A stretch of 34,062 bases of DNA from assembly GCA_913053845.1 (NCBI GenBank), contig CAJXGD010000025.1, positions 1 to 34,062 on the forward strand. The letters are read 5' to 3'. The translations under genes were made by a program, and so were the position numbers. The stretch comes from an uncultured bacterium (GTDB taxonomy: Bacteria; Bipolaricaulota; Bipolaricaulia; RBG-16-55-9; DRJF01). Positions 8,296 to 16,479 of the stretch are shown in pieces. The notes beneath the pieces are model-generated. The model saw only the letters and a program-made list of their open reading frames with translations. It did not search any database and was not told the DNA's origin. The stretch's first letter is position 1. Every line of letters starts with the position of its first letter.

Positions 8296-9057
8296 TCACC
8301 TCCAATCAGGGTTTTCGCTATACGACTCTTCGCGTAGAGCGTCCATGTAAAAAGTGCGCGTAGCCTTGAGGTGTTCTAGCATCAGCCGTTCCATTAATTC
8401 CCCATCACCAGTGCTAAGGCCATCAATAAGCTTTCGATGCATTTGTAATTCCTCCTCAGGCGGAATCGTTCGTCCGCGCATTTTATCGGGAAATAGGGGA
8501 AGGAGTGTTTCCATGAGGCGAATGAAAACGGGGTTGTGGGTTGCTTTAGTGATTCCTAAGTGAATACCCTCCGTATACTGATACCTCCCTTGAGTCACGG
8601 CCTGCTGAATATCCACGTAGGTTTGCTCCAATCTCTGCAGATCTTCCGGGAGGGCACGTTGAGTGGCCAAACGTGCAATTTGTGGTTCAAGCGCTTCGCG
8701 AGCCTCCATAATATTCAGAAAATCCTTTTCGGAGATTGTGAACTGCACCAAGTCTTTACCATGAGAAATCCTATCCTCCTCTCTTACATAATATCCCTTC
8801 CCCGCACGCACTTCGACGAGTTTTAATGCAACAAGAGAATGGAGCGCTTCTCTCACGGAGGAACGCCCTACCTTGAATGTCTCCATCAGTTCTCTCTCGG
8901 AAGGAAGTTTCTGCCCTGGAGTCAATTTGTCCTGCTTGATGGCTTCAACTAATTGATCAGAGATCTGATGGCTCAAATTGGTGGGCTTAACCTGGGAAAA
9001 GGACATCATCGTAGTCGCATTAACTGAATGTCTGACAAGCTGATCATCATCTGGCAT
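8296..9057 (-). CDS. FadR-subfamily GntR transcriptional regulator
   Basis: About 253 residues: an N-terminal winged helix-turn-helix (GQKLPSERELMETFKVG, then RSSVREALHSL) followed by an all-helical FCD ligand-binding domain. That combination defines the FadR subfamily of GntR regulators. The first ATG of the open frame is at 9171, but it lies upstream of an excellent promoter at 9064-9092. I therefore place the start at ATG 9057, six bases after the -10 box, implying a leaderless mRNA; this also gives a normal family length. It is followed after 73 bases by the peptide-transport genes and probably represses both itself and them. FCD proteins usually sense small carboxylates or amino acids; the ligand is unknown. 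Confidence 0.88.
   Translation of the reverse strand: MPDDDQLVRHSVNATTMMSFSQVKPTNLSHQISDQLVEAIKQDKLTPGQKLPSERELMETFKVGRSSVREALHSLVALKLVEVRAGKGYYVREEDRISHGKDLVQFTISEKDFLNIMEAREALEPQIARLATQRALPEDLQRLEQTYVDIQQAVTQGRYQYTEGIHLGITKATHNPVFIRLMETLLPLFPDKMRGRTIPPEEELQMHRKLIDGLSTGDGELMERLMLEHLKATRTFYMDALREESYSENPDWR
9029..9037. promoter_or_regulatory. Putative autoregulatory operator within the regulator's first codons
   Basis: TGTCTGACA on the plus strand is TGTCAGACA on the minus strand, identical to the site before the peptide transporter. It lies about 20-28 bases downstream of the predicted transcription start of the regulator gene, a position suited to blocking RNA polymerase. Confidence 0.5.
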
Positions 9058-9063
9058 GACATG

Positions 9064-9092
9064 ATTATAGCATAAGACTGGGGAACTGTCAA
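9064..9092 (-). promoter_or_regulatory. Consensus sigma-70 promoter of the FadR-type regulator
   Basis: On the minus strand a perfect TTGACA (9092-9087) and a perfect TATAAT (9069-9064) are separated by exactly 17 bases. The expected transcription start falls at or next to ATG 9057. Confidence 0.85.
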
Positions 9093-9339
9093 GTAGCCGA
9101 AGTTGGTGCGCTAAAAGATCGTTACCAGGGGGAAAGTGTGGCAATGGCTCAAGAGAGCGGGACATCCTCAACCTGAGCTGTTCCGACTTGCTGCATTTCG
9201 AGGTTCAGGATAATCTAGCTCGTGTCAATGTCGCAACCTGGATCTGTGCCAGATCAGCCAAATACCTGTCACAAGTCATGAAGTTCCGGCAAGCGAAAGC
9301 TTAAAATTAGCCTAGCCTGGCGAATTGAGGAGTAAGAAA

Positions 9340-9378
9340 ATGAACAAGCACCTACAACCGGCTTGTACGGGCAAATAA
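9340..9378 (+). other. Twelve-codon mini-ORF with a strong ribosome site in a 260-base gap
   Basis: The gap 9172-9431 holds no full gene. It does contain GAGGAG seven bases before an ATG at 9340 that opens a frame of only 12 codons before TAA. It may be a leader peptide, the left-over start of a deleted gene, or chance. Nothing else was recognised in the gap. Confidence 0.25.
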
Positions 9379-9431
9379 CAGGCTTAAGCGCCAGGAAGCT
9401 GCTCACGCGCGAGTAAAGAACCCACTACATT

Positions 9432-10627
9432 CTAGATGGCCTGAAGCGTGAACAGATACGGCGCGCTGGCATGACCCCGCCGATCGAAGAGCGTCACTTT
9501 CAAGGTGATGGTCTGCCGAGTGATGGCGTAAATGTAAAAGCGGAAGGTCCCGCTGGTCTTGCCCTTCACCTTGGGATCAAAACCGAAGGGACTGAAGTGC
9601 ACGGCTTGTACGGCCTCGAACTTCACGAAGGTGATGTCGCCGTCGGGGTCGCTGAAGCCAACTTTGCCCCAGTTGTTCTTCCCGTTAGCTTTGATCGTGC
9701 CGGGGAACTCGACGAACGTGATGCGTGGTGCGCTGCTGGGTCTGACTCCAATAGTGAAGCTGACGCTCAGTTGGCGCTGGCCTTCGATGAAGAAGTCCAC
9801 CCGCCATTGGCCAGTTAGCTGGGCGGCTCTCCTGCCGCGAATGTTGATCCAGCTCCAGTTGTAGCGAGTAGCGGAGCGTCCGTACTCAAAGTAGAGCTGT
9901 CCCGACGGTTGATAGAACTTCCACTTGAGCCAGCGTCCCTTCACACTATCGGCCACCTTCACCCACAGCATGGCCCGCTCGTCCGTCGGAGAGAAGGTCG
10001 TTGTGGCATCGGTGGGCCGACTGTTGCGGAGGTCATGGGTCATCCGATAATCCTGAACCAGCGGGCTGGTACTGGGCGCCATTGCGATTTCGAGTCGGCG
10101 GAGCTCGTAGATGCTGCACAACTGGCCGGCTGTAATGCGAATCCGGTTGGAACTAGAAACAAACCGGCCAGTGACATCCCAGAAATTGCTCGTGAAGCTC
10201 TGGGAGCCAGAGCCCACCGGCGGGGTGTAACTCTGCACGATGGGACGTTATTGACCGCGATGGTCACCGGGGCGAAGCCCTGGTTGGGACAGCCCGGCGC
10301 GTAGGCCGAGCGGTGGACCAGCTTGAGCTGAAGGCTCGAAGTCGCACCAGGTCCTTGGAAGACGACCTCTAGGAAGGCCCCAGGGTAGAGCAACTGGAGG
10401 CTCCCCGCGCCCGCGCTCCAACCTTGGCCCGTCCATGTGAGGACGCCTTGCCGAATAGGAGCGCCGTTGGGGAACGGGGAGAAATCTAAAACAACCAGCG
10501 ACTGAGCTGGAGCGGGCGCGATTCCCGGATCGGCCCGACCGCTTTGAGAGCTGGCCAGAACCAAGCTGAGCAAGACGGCGATCAGCAAGATCACAGCAGG
10601 TTTGCCGTGTACTCTTTGTGCCTTCAT
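9432..10627 (-). pseudogene. Secreted beta-sandwich protein, frameshifted (unknown function)
   Basis: Two overlapping minus-strand frames are the halves of one protein. The first half starts at ATG 10627 with a clear signal peptide (MKAQRVHGK, then hydrophobic AVILLIAVLLSLVLA, cleavage near SSQSGRA). It runs in frame to TIAVNNVP, where the second frame picks up naturally as (I)VQSYTPPVGSGSQ. Adding one G to the GGG run at 10242-10244 would join them into 398 residues. The C-terminal part (about the last 230 residues) is rich in beta-strand patterns, with WRVDFFIEGQRQLSVSF and SDPDGDITFVKFEA like Ig/PKD-type extracellular modules. I do not recognise a catalytic domain. The base loss could be real or a homopolymer sequencing error. 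A six-base-pair hairpin (10633-10652) puts the Shine-Dalgarno in its loop. Confidence 0.7.
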
Positions 10628-10755
10628 CTGTGAGCCACCCCCTCTCGTGGCTGATGCTAGACATTCAAAGCATATACCCAAAGGACCCCGGGCAGGTTTC
10701 AGCCCAGCGTGCAGCATGAAGATTCATCGAATTGGGCTGATGAGCGCGCCTCGAC

Positions 10756-10784
10756 TTGAGAAAAGCTGACCTGTCAGGTATCAT
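10756..10784 (+). promoter_or_regulatory. Promoter of the MtnX-like phosphatase gene
   Basis: TTGAGA (10756-10761) and TATCAT (10779-10784) are 17 bases apart. The ATG at 10793 lies only eight bases after the -10 box and has no Shine-Dalgarno, so a leaderless transcript is likely. Confidence 0.6.
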
Positions 10785-10792
10785 CGGTTGCC

Positions 10793-11542
10793 ATGCCGAA
10801 TTTAGACCATCCCCAGCGCCTGATCGTCTTTGTGGACTTCGATGGCACAGCCGCTCAAGAGATCGCTTCTAATCGCTTGCTCGACCGTTTTGCTCAGGGT
10901 GACTGGCGCGAGTTGAATTGTCAATTGAAGGAGAGAGAGATCTCCTTCAAAGATCGTGTCCTTAAGCAATTTTCGATGTTGGCTGGCACTCGCGAAGAGA
11001 TGGTCGAGTTCTGCCGACGCGAGCTCCAGTTGAGGTCGGGATTCAAAGCGTTCGTTCGCTGGTGCCGAGCTCATAATCACCAGATCGTGATCGTCAGCGA
11101 AGCGTTGGACTTCATGATTGAGGCCATCCTCGAACGTGAGGGTCTCAGTGATCTGCCGGTCTACTGTGATCGAGCCGTCTTCCACAGCCGCGGCCTGACG
11201 GTGGAATTGCCCCATTTGCGAGGAGACTGTCGCTGCCAAGTTGGCAATTGCAAACGGGCTCATCTGCTTGCCCAGCGCGATCAATTCGATCTGGTGGTCT
11301 ATATCGGTGATGGCTCCAACGATCTGTGTCCCGCAAAAGAAGCGGATCTCGTCTTCGCCCGTCGCCGCTTGGCCGAAGACTGCGAAGCCCAAAGGATCGA
11401 ATATCTCCCCTTCGAGGATTTTCATCGGGTAAGGCGCATACTTGCGGAGCTAAACCCGGCACTTTCAGTTACGTCCTCTAAGGAGAGCTCAACACCTACG
11501 AAGCGTCCCGCTCTCCCGCAAAGGAAGCGATCAACCGGTTGA
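10793..11542 (+). CDS. HAD-superfamily phosphatase, MtnX-like
   Basis: A 249-residue soluble HAD phosphatase. Motif I is VDFDGT with nucleophile Asp15 and acid/base Asp17. Motif II Ser102 is in IVIVSEA, and the motif IV acids lie in GDGSNDLCPA (172-181). The CRCQVGNCKR cluster at 146-155 is typical of MtnX-like proteins and carries the probable motif III lysine (Lys154). MtnX removes phosphate from 2-hydroxy-3-keto-5-methylthiopentenyl-1-phosphate in methionine salvage. No other methionine-salvage genes are nearby, so the substrate is uncertain. The last 47 bases overlap the convergent hydrolase gene; the tail (SSKESSTPTKRPALPQRKR) is disordered and basic. Confidence 0.85.
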   Translation: MPNLDHPQRLIVFVDFDGTAAQEIASNRLLDRFAQGDWRELNCQLKEREISFKDRVLKQFSMLAGTREEMVEFCRRELQLRSGFKAFVRWCRAHNHQIVIVSEALDFMIEAILEREGLSDLPVYCDRAVFHSRGLTVELPHLRGDCRCQVGNCKRAHLLAQRDQFDLVVYIGDGSNDLCPAKEADLVFARRRLAEDCEAQRIEYLPFEDFHRVRRILAELNPALSVTSSKESSTPTKRPALPQRKRSTG

Positions 11543-12257
11543 GCGGCTCGGCCGCCTCAAGCATCACCATGTGGCCCGCTTTTTCTATGATATGCAACTG
11601 GGCATCTGGAAGATGATCGCGCAGATATTCAGCATACTTGATCGGGGTCAGCCGATCCTCTCGCCCGCAGACTACCAGTGTAGGCGCCTTAATCTGCTCT
11701 AGCTGAGCCACCAGGTCAAAGCGATCGCAAGCTGAAAAATCCCGATAAAGTGCCGCTTGACCGTTGCGCAGCATCTGATCGCGCGCTTGGCGGCGCTCTG
11801 GCTCCCTAGCGGCGGCGCCAAAGGCTAACTTGACGATTGAATCTACCGCTGCCGGGAAATCGTCGGCGATGGCCTGGAGCAGCTCCGGCAAGACCCTCAA
11901 TCTGGCTCCCGCGCCGATCAGGATCAGCCCACCGATCAGCTCCGGATGCTCTAAGGCAACGCTCAGAGCCACCGCGCTGCCCAGCGAGTGCCCGGCCAGG
12001 ACCGTCTGATCTCCCAGATCGGCCAGCACTCCGGCCACATCGGCCACATAGCTGGTCAGGTCGTCGCCAGGACGCAACGGGCTACGACCATGGCCGTTCA
12101 GATCCAGCGCCCCAACGCTAAATTGCCCCTTGAGACCCTGAAGCTGCCCGCCCCACAGCGTGTGATCCGCCCCGGAGCCGTGCACCAAGAGCAACAGGCG
12201 CCCTCGGCCCACCTGGGTATAATAGACCGGTGAGTTCTCAACTAACACCTTTGGCAT
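11496..12257 (-). CDS. Alpha/beta hydrolase
   Basis: A 253-residue alpha/beta-hydrolase-fold protein. The oxyanion-hole HGSG is at residues 26-29, the nucleophile Ser91 in AGHSLG, an acidic residue in CGREDRLTP, and the catalytic His in EKAGHMVMLE, in the canonical order. No signal peptide is seen. Such proteins include esterases, C-C bond hydrolases and haloperoxidase-like enzymes; the substrate cannot be told. It begins 20 bases inside the end of glyS, so it is the last gene of the translation operon. Its 3' end overlaps the oppositely oriented phosphatase gene by 47 bases. Confidence 0.88.
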   Translation of the reverse strand: MPKVLVENSPVYYTQVGRGRLLLLVHGSGADHTLWGGQLQGLKGQFSVGALDLNGHGRSPLRPGDDLTSYVADVAGVLADLGDQTVLAGHSLGSAVALSVALEHPELIGGLILIGAGARLRVLPELLQAIADDFPAAVDSIVKLAFGAAAREPERRQARDQMLRNGQAALYRDFSACDRFDLVAQLEQIKAPTLVVCGREDRLTPIKYAEYLRDHLPDAQLHIIEKAGHMVMLEAAEPLNRLIASFAGERDAS

Positions 12258-14340
12258 CCTTGCGCCCCTCCGCGGCGCCGGCCCCCTCGACCACTATCCG
12301 TGAGAGATCGCCGATATTCAAAAAAAGCTCCACGATTGCCCGCAAGAATCCTAGCCGATTTTGTCGCAACTCCCGGTCGGGGGTCATCACCAAGACGTCG
12401 TCGAAGTAGCGGTCTATCGGTTGGCGCAGCCCGACCAGTTGCTCGATGACTCCGGCAAAATCCCCGCAGGCGAGCAGCGGCTTGATCTGTCCCTCAGCCT
12501 TGAGGTAGGCCCGCCAGAGCTCCCGCTCGGCCTCCTCGCGAAAGAGCCGGGGGACAAAGCCGTGCGCCGATTGATCGCGGGTGATATGACAGGCCCGCGA
12601 GAAGGCGATCACCAGCGAGCGAAAACGCTCTGCGCCGCGTATCGCTTCCAGGCTACGCGCCTTCTCCAGCACCCGCCCGAAATTTCCGTCATGGGCAGCA
12701 ATGACCGCGTCTAAAACATCATAGGCGATCCCATATTGGCGCAGTAATACTTGATAGAGCCGCTCGCCGAGATAATTTTCTACTACTGAGATCGGCCTCC
12801 GGTTGGGAATGAAATGGTATAGATTTTCCGCTCGGCGGATCAGCGCATAGCAGTCCAGCTTGAGCGACTTGGCCAGCGCGATGCGAATCACCCCTATCGC
12901 CGCGCGGCGCAGGCCAAAGGGGTCGCGCGAGCCTGAGGGTTGCTCGCCGCTGGCCAGCGAGCCGATCAGCGTGTCCAGCTTGTCGGCCAGGCTGAGCACA
13001 CTGCCCCCCTCGCTCTGGGGCAGTTCGTCTTCGGCTGTGCGGGGCAGATAATGCTCGCGGATGGCCAGGGCCACCGCATCCGGCTCGCCTTCCAACTTGG
13101 CATAGGCTCCGCCGATGATCCCCTGCAAGGTGGGGAACTCGCCCACCATGGCCGTCAAGAGGTCGGCCTTGCAGAGGAAGGCCGACCGGTCCAGCGCCTC
13201 AGGATCGCTCGTGCCGACCTGCTCGGCGATCAGTTGTGCCAGTTTGCGGATGCGCCCCACCTTGTCCCAGACCGAGCCCAGTTTCTCCTGATAGACGACC
13301 GTGCGCAGGGCACGGGCCCGCTCCACCAGTGCAGTTCTGCGATCGAGCTCGAAGAAGAATTGCGAATCGGTCAGGCGCGCTCCCACCACCCGTTCGTAGC
13401 CGGCGCGCACCGTCCCGTCTTCATCAGCTCCCCCGTCGCGGAAGCCGACGAAATAGGGTGAGGCTTGGGAGCCCAACGCGAAGGGCACGAACTTCTGGTG
13501 CTCTACCAGCGTTGTGGCCAAGACCTCGGAAGGCAAACTTAAAAAAGCATCGGAGAAGCACCCTAAGACGGGGTGGGGATGCTCCAGATTGTCAGCGATC
13601 TCTGCTATCAAGTCCGGGGAGGCCAGCGGCTGGGCCTTAATCTCGTCGGCGATCACTCGGAGGGCCGACTCGACCTGTGCCCGCCGCTCAGACGGATCGA
13701 GCACCACCCCATTGGCCTTCAATTGCTTGAAATAGTCTTGCGTGTCCTTGATCTCAATCTGGGAGGCGCCCAGCGCGCGATGGCCACAGGTCAAGCGCCC
13801 AGCGCGCAGTCGGCCATAACTGAAGCCCAGCGGCTCGTCGCCATAGAGGCAGAGCAGCCAGCGAATCGGCCGCACGAAGCGCAGGCCGGAGTCGTCCCAG
13901 CGCATCGTCTCTTTGGGCACCAGTCTTTCGATTACTCGCGGAAGCAACTCGGGGAGCAGCTCAACAGTCGGACGACCCGCCTCGCGCCTTTCCAAGAAGC
14001 AATATTCGCCTTCGGGAGTTGTCTTGACGATCAGCTCCTCCGGCTTGGCTCCCCGGCTGCGGCAGAAGCCCAATGCGGCCTGGGTGGGCTGGCCCTCGGC
14101 ATCGAAGGCGGCCCGCTTGGGCGGCCCTTTGATCTCTCGGCGCGAATCGCTCTGCTGCTGCTGCAATCCGGCCACAAAGAGCACCAGGCGCCTGAGGGTA
14201 TAATCAACGCGCAGCGCTTGATAGGCCAGGCGTTCCGCTTTGAGCTCGGCCTGGGCGGCGCTGCTCAGTTGCCTAGCTAACTCGGGCAACTGACCGGGAG
14301 GAATCTCCTCGACGCCGATCTCCAACACCAGATCTCTCAT
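12238..14340 (-). CDS. glyS: Glycyl-tRNA synthetase beta subunit
   Basis: A 700-residue beta chain of the bacterial tetrameric glycyl-tRNA synthetase. It starts MRDLVLEIGVEEIPPGQLP, the hallmark N-terminus. It contains the family block RFVRPIRWLLCLYG near residue 160 and a central HD-like region with FLCKADLLTAMVGEFPTLQG around residue 390. The C-terminal anticodon-binding-like part includes YFDDVLVMTPDRELRQNRL. Length is typical (about 690). It lies 13 bases after glyQ and overlaps the following hydrolase by 20 bases. Confidence 0.96.
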   Translation of the reverse strand: MRDLVLEIGVEEIPPGQLPELARQLSSAAQAELKAERLAYQALRVDYTLRRLVLFVAGLQQQQSDSRREIKGPPKRAAFDAEGQPTQAALGFCRSRGAKPEELIVKTTPEGEYCFLERREAGRPTVELLPELLPRVIERLVPKETMRWDDSGLRFVRPIRWLLCLYGDEPLGFSYGRLRAGRLTCGHRALGASQIEIKDTQDYFKQLKANGVVLDPSERRAQVESALRVIADEIKAQPLASPDLIAEIADNLEHPHPVLGCFSDAFLSLPSEVLATTLVEHQKFVPFALGSQASPYFVGFRDGGADEDGTVRAGYERVVGARLTDSQFFFELDRRTALVERARALRTVVYQEKLGSVWDKVGRIRKLAQLIAEQVGTSDPEALDRSAFLCKADLLTAMVGEFPTLQGIIGGAYAKLEGEPDAVALAIREHYLPRTAEDELPQSEGGSVLSLADKLDTLIGSLASGEQPSGSRDPFGLRRAAIGVIRIALAKSLKLDCYALIRRAENLYHFIPNRRPISVVENYLGERLYQVLLRQYGIAYDVLDAVIAAHDGNFGRVLEKARSLEAIRGAERFRSLVIAFSRACHITRDQSAHGFVPRLFREEAERELWRAYLKAEGQIKPLLACGDFAGVIEQLVGLRQPIDRYFDDVLVMTPDRELRQNRLGFLRAIVELFLNIGDLSRIVVEGAGAAEGRKDAKGVS

Positions 14341-14353
14341 CGCTCATCTCCCA

Positions 14354-15235
14354 TCAGTCAGGAGCGGTGTCCGGCTTATGCTGGCCCCGAGAGAGCTTCA
14401 GATAGCTCTCGGCGCAGCCGCGTGTCAGCCGTTGAATGCGCCGAATGAACCGTTCCCGCTCGGTGACATGCAGCGCCCGTCGGGCGTCCAATAAGTTGAA
14501 CAAATGGGAGCACTTGGCCGCCTGCTCGTAGGCCGGATAGGGTAGCTCAGCCTGAAGCAGTTGCCCGGCAGCCGCCTCGTGCTCTTCGAAGAGCTTGGCG
14601 ATCAGGCCCACATCGGCCGCCTCGAAGTTGTAGGCGCAAAACTGCCGCTCGCTCTCCCGTTTTAGCTCACCATAGGTATGCGCCTGGTCCCAGCGCAGCT
14701 CCCAGACGCTATTTGTCCCTTGCAGCACCATGGCGATCCGCTCCGTGCCGTAGGTAAGCTCGCAGGAGATCGGCGCCAGCTCGATGCCGCCCATCTGTTG
14801 AAAATAGGTAAATTGCGAGATCTCCAGACCATCGAGCACCACCTGCCAGCCCAAGCCGGCCGCTCCCAGGGTGGGACCCTTCCAGTCGTCATGCTCGAAG
14901 CGCACGTCATGCCGCTTTAAGTCTATGCCCAAGCTCACCAAGCTCTGCAAGTACAAATCCTGCACGTCGGGGGGCACCGGCTTGAGGATGACCTGATATT
15001 GGTAATAGGCCTGCATGCGCATCGGGTTATCGGCGTAACGTCCATCTGTGGGTCGGCGGGAGGGCTCGACATAGGCTACCCGCCAGGGGCGTGGGCCCAG
15101 CACTCCGAAGAAGGTCGCCGGATGAAAAGTTCCGGCCCCCACTTCCAGATCCAAGGGTTGCTCCAGCAGACAGCCCTGGGCACGCCAATACTCCTGTAGC
15201 GCTAAGAGCAGGTCTTGAAAGTTCATCGTGGCCAA
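14354..15235 (-). CDS. glyQ: Glycyl-tRNA synthetase alpha subunit
   Basis: A 293-residue alpha chain carrying the catalytic core. It begins MATMNFQDLLLALQEYWRAQGC and contains PRPWRVAYVEPSRRPTDGRYADNPMR, the strongly conserved class II motif region, near residues 47-73. DDWKGPTLGAAGLGWQVVLDG and ISQFTYFQQMGGIEL follow. It forms alpha2-beta2 with GlyS and charges tRNA-Gly. It follows rplT by 14 bases, so glycine charging is co-transcribed with IF3, L35 and L20; in many bacteria pheST occupies this place. Confidence 0.97.
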   Translation of the reverse strand: MATMNFQDLLLALQEYWRAQGCLLEQPLDLEVGAGTFHPATFFGVLGPRPWRVAYVEPSRRPTDGRYADNPMRMQAYYQYQVILKPVPPDVQDLYLQSLVSLGIDLKRHDVRFEHDDWKGPTLGAAGLGWQVVLDGLEISQFTYFQQMGGIELAPISCELTYGTERIAMVLQGTNSVWELRWDQAHTYGELKRESERQFCAYNFEAADVGLIAKLFEEHEAAAGQLLQAELPYPAYEQAAKCSHLFNLLDARRALHVTERERFIRRIQRLTRGCAESYLKLSRGQHKPDTAPD

Positions 15236-15249
15236 AGCAGCAGTTGAGC

Positions 15250-15618
15250 TTAGGCGTCTTGGCCCTTGGACAGTTGAGCCTGAGCCAACCGGGTCAGTTG
15301 CTCAAAGGCTTGAGCATCGCGCACGGCGATCTCGGCCAGCATCTTGCGATTGAGCCCCACCCCGGCCAAATTGAGGCCGTGCATGAAGCGCGAATAGGAG
15401 AGCCCCTCCAAGCGGCTGGCCGCATTGATGCGCATGATCCAGAGCGCTCGGAAGTCGCGCTTGCGCAGCTTGCGCCCGAAGTAGGCGTTCTGCAACGCTT
15501 TCATCACCCGTTGTTTGGCGATCTTATGGCAGTTGCGCCGCTTGCCCTTGAAGCCCTTAGCCAGCCTCAGCAGGCGCTTGCGCCTTCTGGCATGTTTGAT
15601 ACCGCCTTTGACTCGCAT
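15250..15618 (-). CDS. rplT: 50S ribosomal protein L20
   Basis: A 122-residue basic protein beginning [17 protein letters not shown], with the L20 signatures [36 protein letters not shown] and YSRFMHGL. L20 binds 23S rRNA early in assembly and represses its own operon in E. coli and B. subtilis. Here it is the third gene of infC-rpmI-rplT. Confidence 0.97.
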   Translation of the reverse strand: MRVKGGIKHARRRKRLLRLAKGFKGKRRNCHKIAKQRVMKALQNAYFGRKLRKRDFRALWIMRINAASRLEGLSYSRFMHGLNLAGVGLNRKMLAEIAVRDAQAFEQLTRLAQAQLSKGQDA

Positions 15619-15632
15619 CGTTTTCTCCTTGC

Positions 15633-15836
15633 CTAGCTGGAGAGCAACTCCAGGAAATTCTTGCGCAATTGGCCCTCCACCCGCAAGCCCTGGCGGGCCT
15701 GGCGCTTGGGCTTGGCGCTGCGCTTATTGAGCTTATGGTGATAACCGGCTTTATTGCTGGTCATCACCCCGTGCTTATTGACTTTAAAACGCTTGGCGAT
15801 GCCTCGATGGCTCTTCTTACGACGCCGACTGGGCAT
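15633..15836 (-). CDS. rpmI: 50S ribosomal protein L35
   Basis: A 67-residue basic protein ([20 protein letters not shown], then [20 protein letters not shown]) of the L35 family. I place the start at ATG 15836 because AGGAGGT lies five bases upstream. The earlier ATG in frame adds five non-family residues. The gene begins 20 bases inside the end of infC, and its ribosome site is formed by the infC codons for EDEEV, so the two genes are coupled. Confidence 0.95.
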   Translation of the reverse strand: MPSRRRKKSHRGIAKRFKVNKHGVMTSNKAGYHHKLNKRSAKPKRQARQGLRVEGQLRKNFLELLSS

Positions 15837-16401
15837 GTTGTACCTCCTCATCTTCTCGCTTGCCCTGCTTGGCAGCCTGAGCGGCCGGTCGGGCTGCCGG
15901 GACTAGCACCATCTGCAAGGAGCGCCCTCGTACCCTGGGTTCCATGTCCACTCTGGCGATCTCGGCCGTGGCCTCTTTCAGGCGCTGCAGCAGTTGGCGA
16001 CCCAGTTCCATGTGCACGATCTCCCGCCCGCGGAAGATCACGGTGATCCTCACCTTATTTTCGTCCTTGAGGAACTCGCTGATCCGCCGCAGCTTGGTCT
16101 CCAGGTCGTGCTTGTCTATCTTGGTGGTAAAGCGCATCTCCTTGAGCTTACCACCCTTTTTCTGCTTCTTTTCCCGCTTCTCGCGCCGATATCTATACTT
16201 ACCGAAATCAACTATCTTGCAGACGACCGGTTGAGCCTGAGGCGCAACCTCGACCAGGTCTTTGCCTTGGCTGTGGGCCAAGCTGATCGCCTCATCGCGG
16301 GACATAATGCCCAACTGTTCACCTTTTTCGCTGACCACACGGACAGTGTCGGCCCGGATCCGCTCGTTGCGACGCATACGACTGACAGTCTGCTGAGCTA
16401 T
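15817..16401 (-). CDS. infC: Translation initiation factor IF-3, apparently starting at AUA
   Basis: IF-3 with the N-domain signature (RNERIRADTVRVVSEKGEQLGIM) and the C-domain (KEMRFTTKIDKHDLETKLRR, VRITVIFRGREIVH). The first in-frame ATG is at 16377, but it has no ribosome site. A perfect AGGAGGT (16413-16407) lies 29 bases before that ATG and exactly five bases before an in-frame ATA at 16401, giving an N-terminus (M)AQQTVSRMRRNERIR and 194 residues. E. coli and many other infC genes start at the rare AUU, letting IF-3, which rejects such codons, repress its own synthesis; AUA would serve the same purpose here. If the ATG is used instead, the protein has 186 residues. The last codons overlap rpmI. 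Confidence 0.9.
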   Translation of the reverse strand: MAQQTVSRMRRNERIRADTVRVVSEKGEQLGIMSRDEAISLAHSQGKDLVEVAPQAQPVVCKIVDFGKYRYRREKREKKQKKGGKLKEMRFTTKIDKHDLETKLRRISEFLKDENKVRITVIFRGREIVHMELGRQLLQRLKEATAEIARVDMEPRVRGRSLQMVLVPAARPAAQAAKQGKREDEEVQHAQSAS

Positions 16402-16406
16402 GGGTG

Positions 16407-16413
16407 ACCTCCT
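16407..16413 (-). promoter_or_regulatory. Shine-Dalgarno that selects the AUA start of infC
   Basis: AGGAGGT on the minus strand, a full complement to the 16S rRNA 3' end, five bases before ATA 16401 and 29 bases before the nearest ATG of the frame. Confidence 0.75.
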
Positions 16414-16450
16414 CGTTAGGGATTAGGCGGGTTAGCCGCTATTGTGGCCT

Positions 16451-16479
16451 ACCATACCATACCTACTGCCTTCTGTCAA
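16451..16479 (-). promoter_or_regulatory. Promoter of the infC operon, -35 overlapping the obgE stop codon
   Basis: Minus strand: a perfect TTGACA (16479-16474), 17 bases, then TATGGT (16456-16451). The TGA inside TTGACA is the stop codon of obgE, so the promoter begins at the end of the upstream operon. The predicted leader is about 43 bases. Confidence 0.7.

Noticed and set aside
9058-9171. Upstream extension of the FadR-type regulator to ATG 9171
   Set aside because: The extension covers a consensus promoter whose expected transcription start coincides with ATG 9057.
13573-14280. 235-residue plus-strand open frame inside glyS
   Set aside because: A shadow of the GC-rich glyS codons on the other strand, without promoter, ribosome site or family resemblance.
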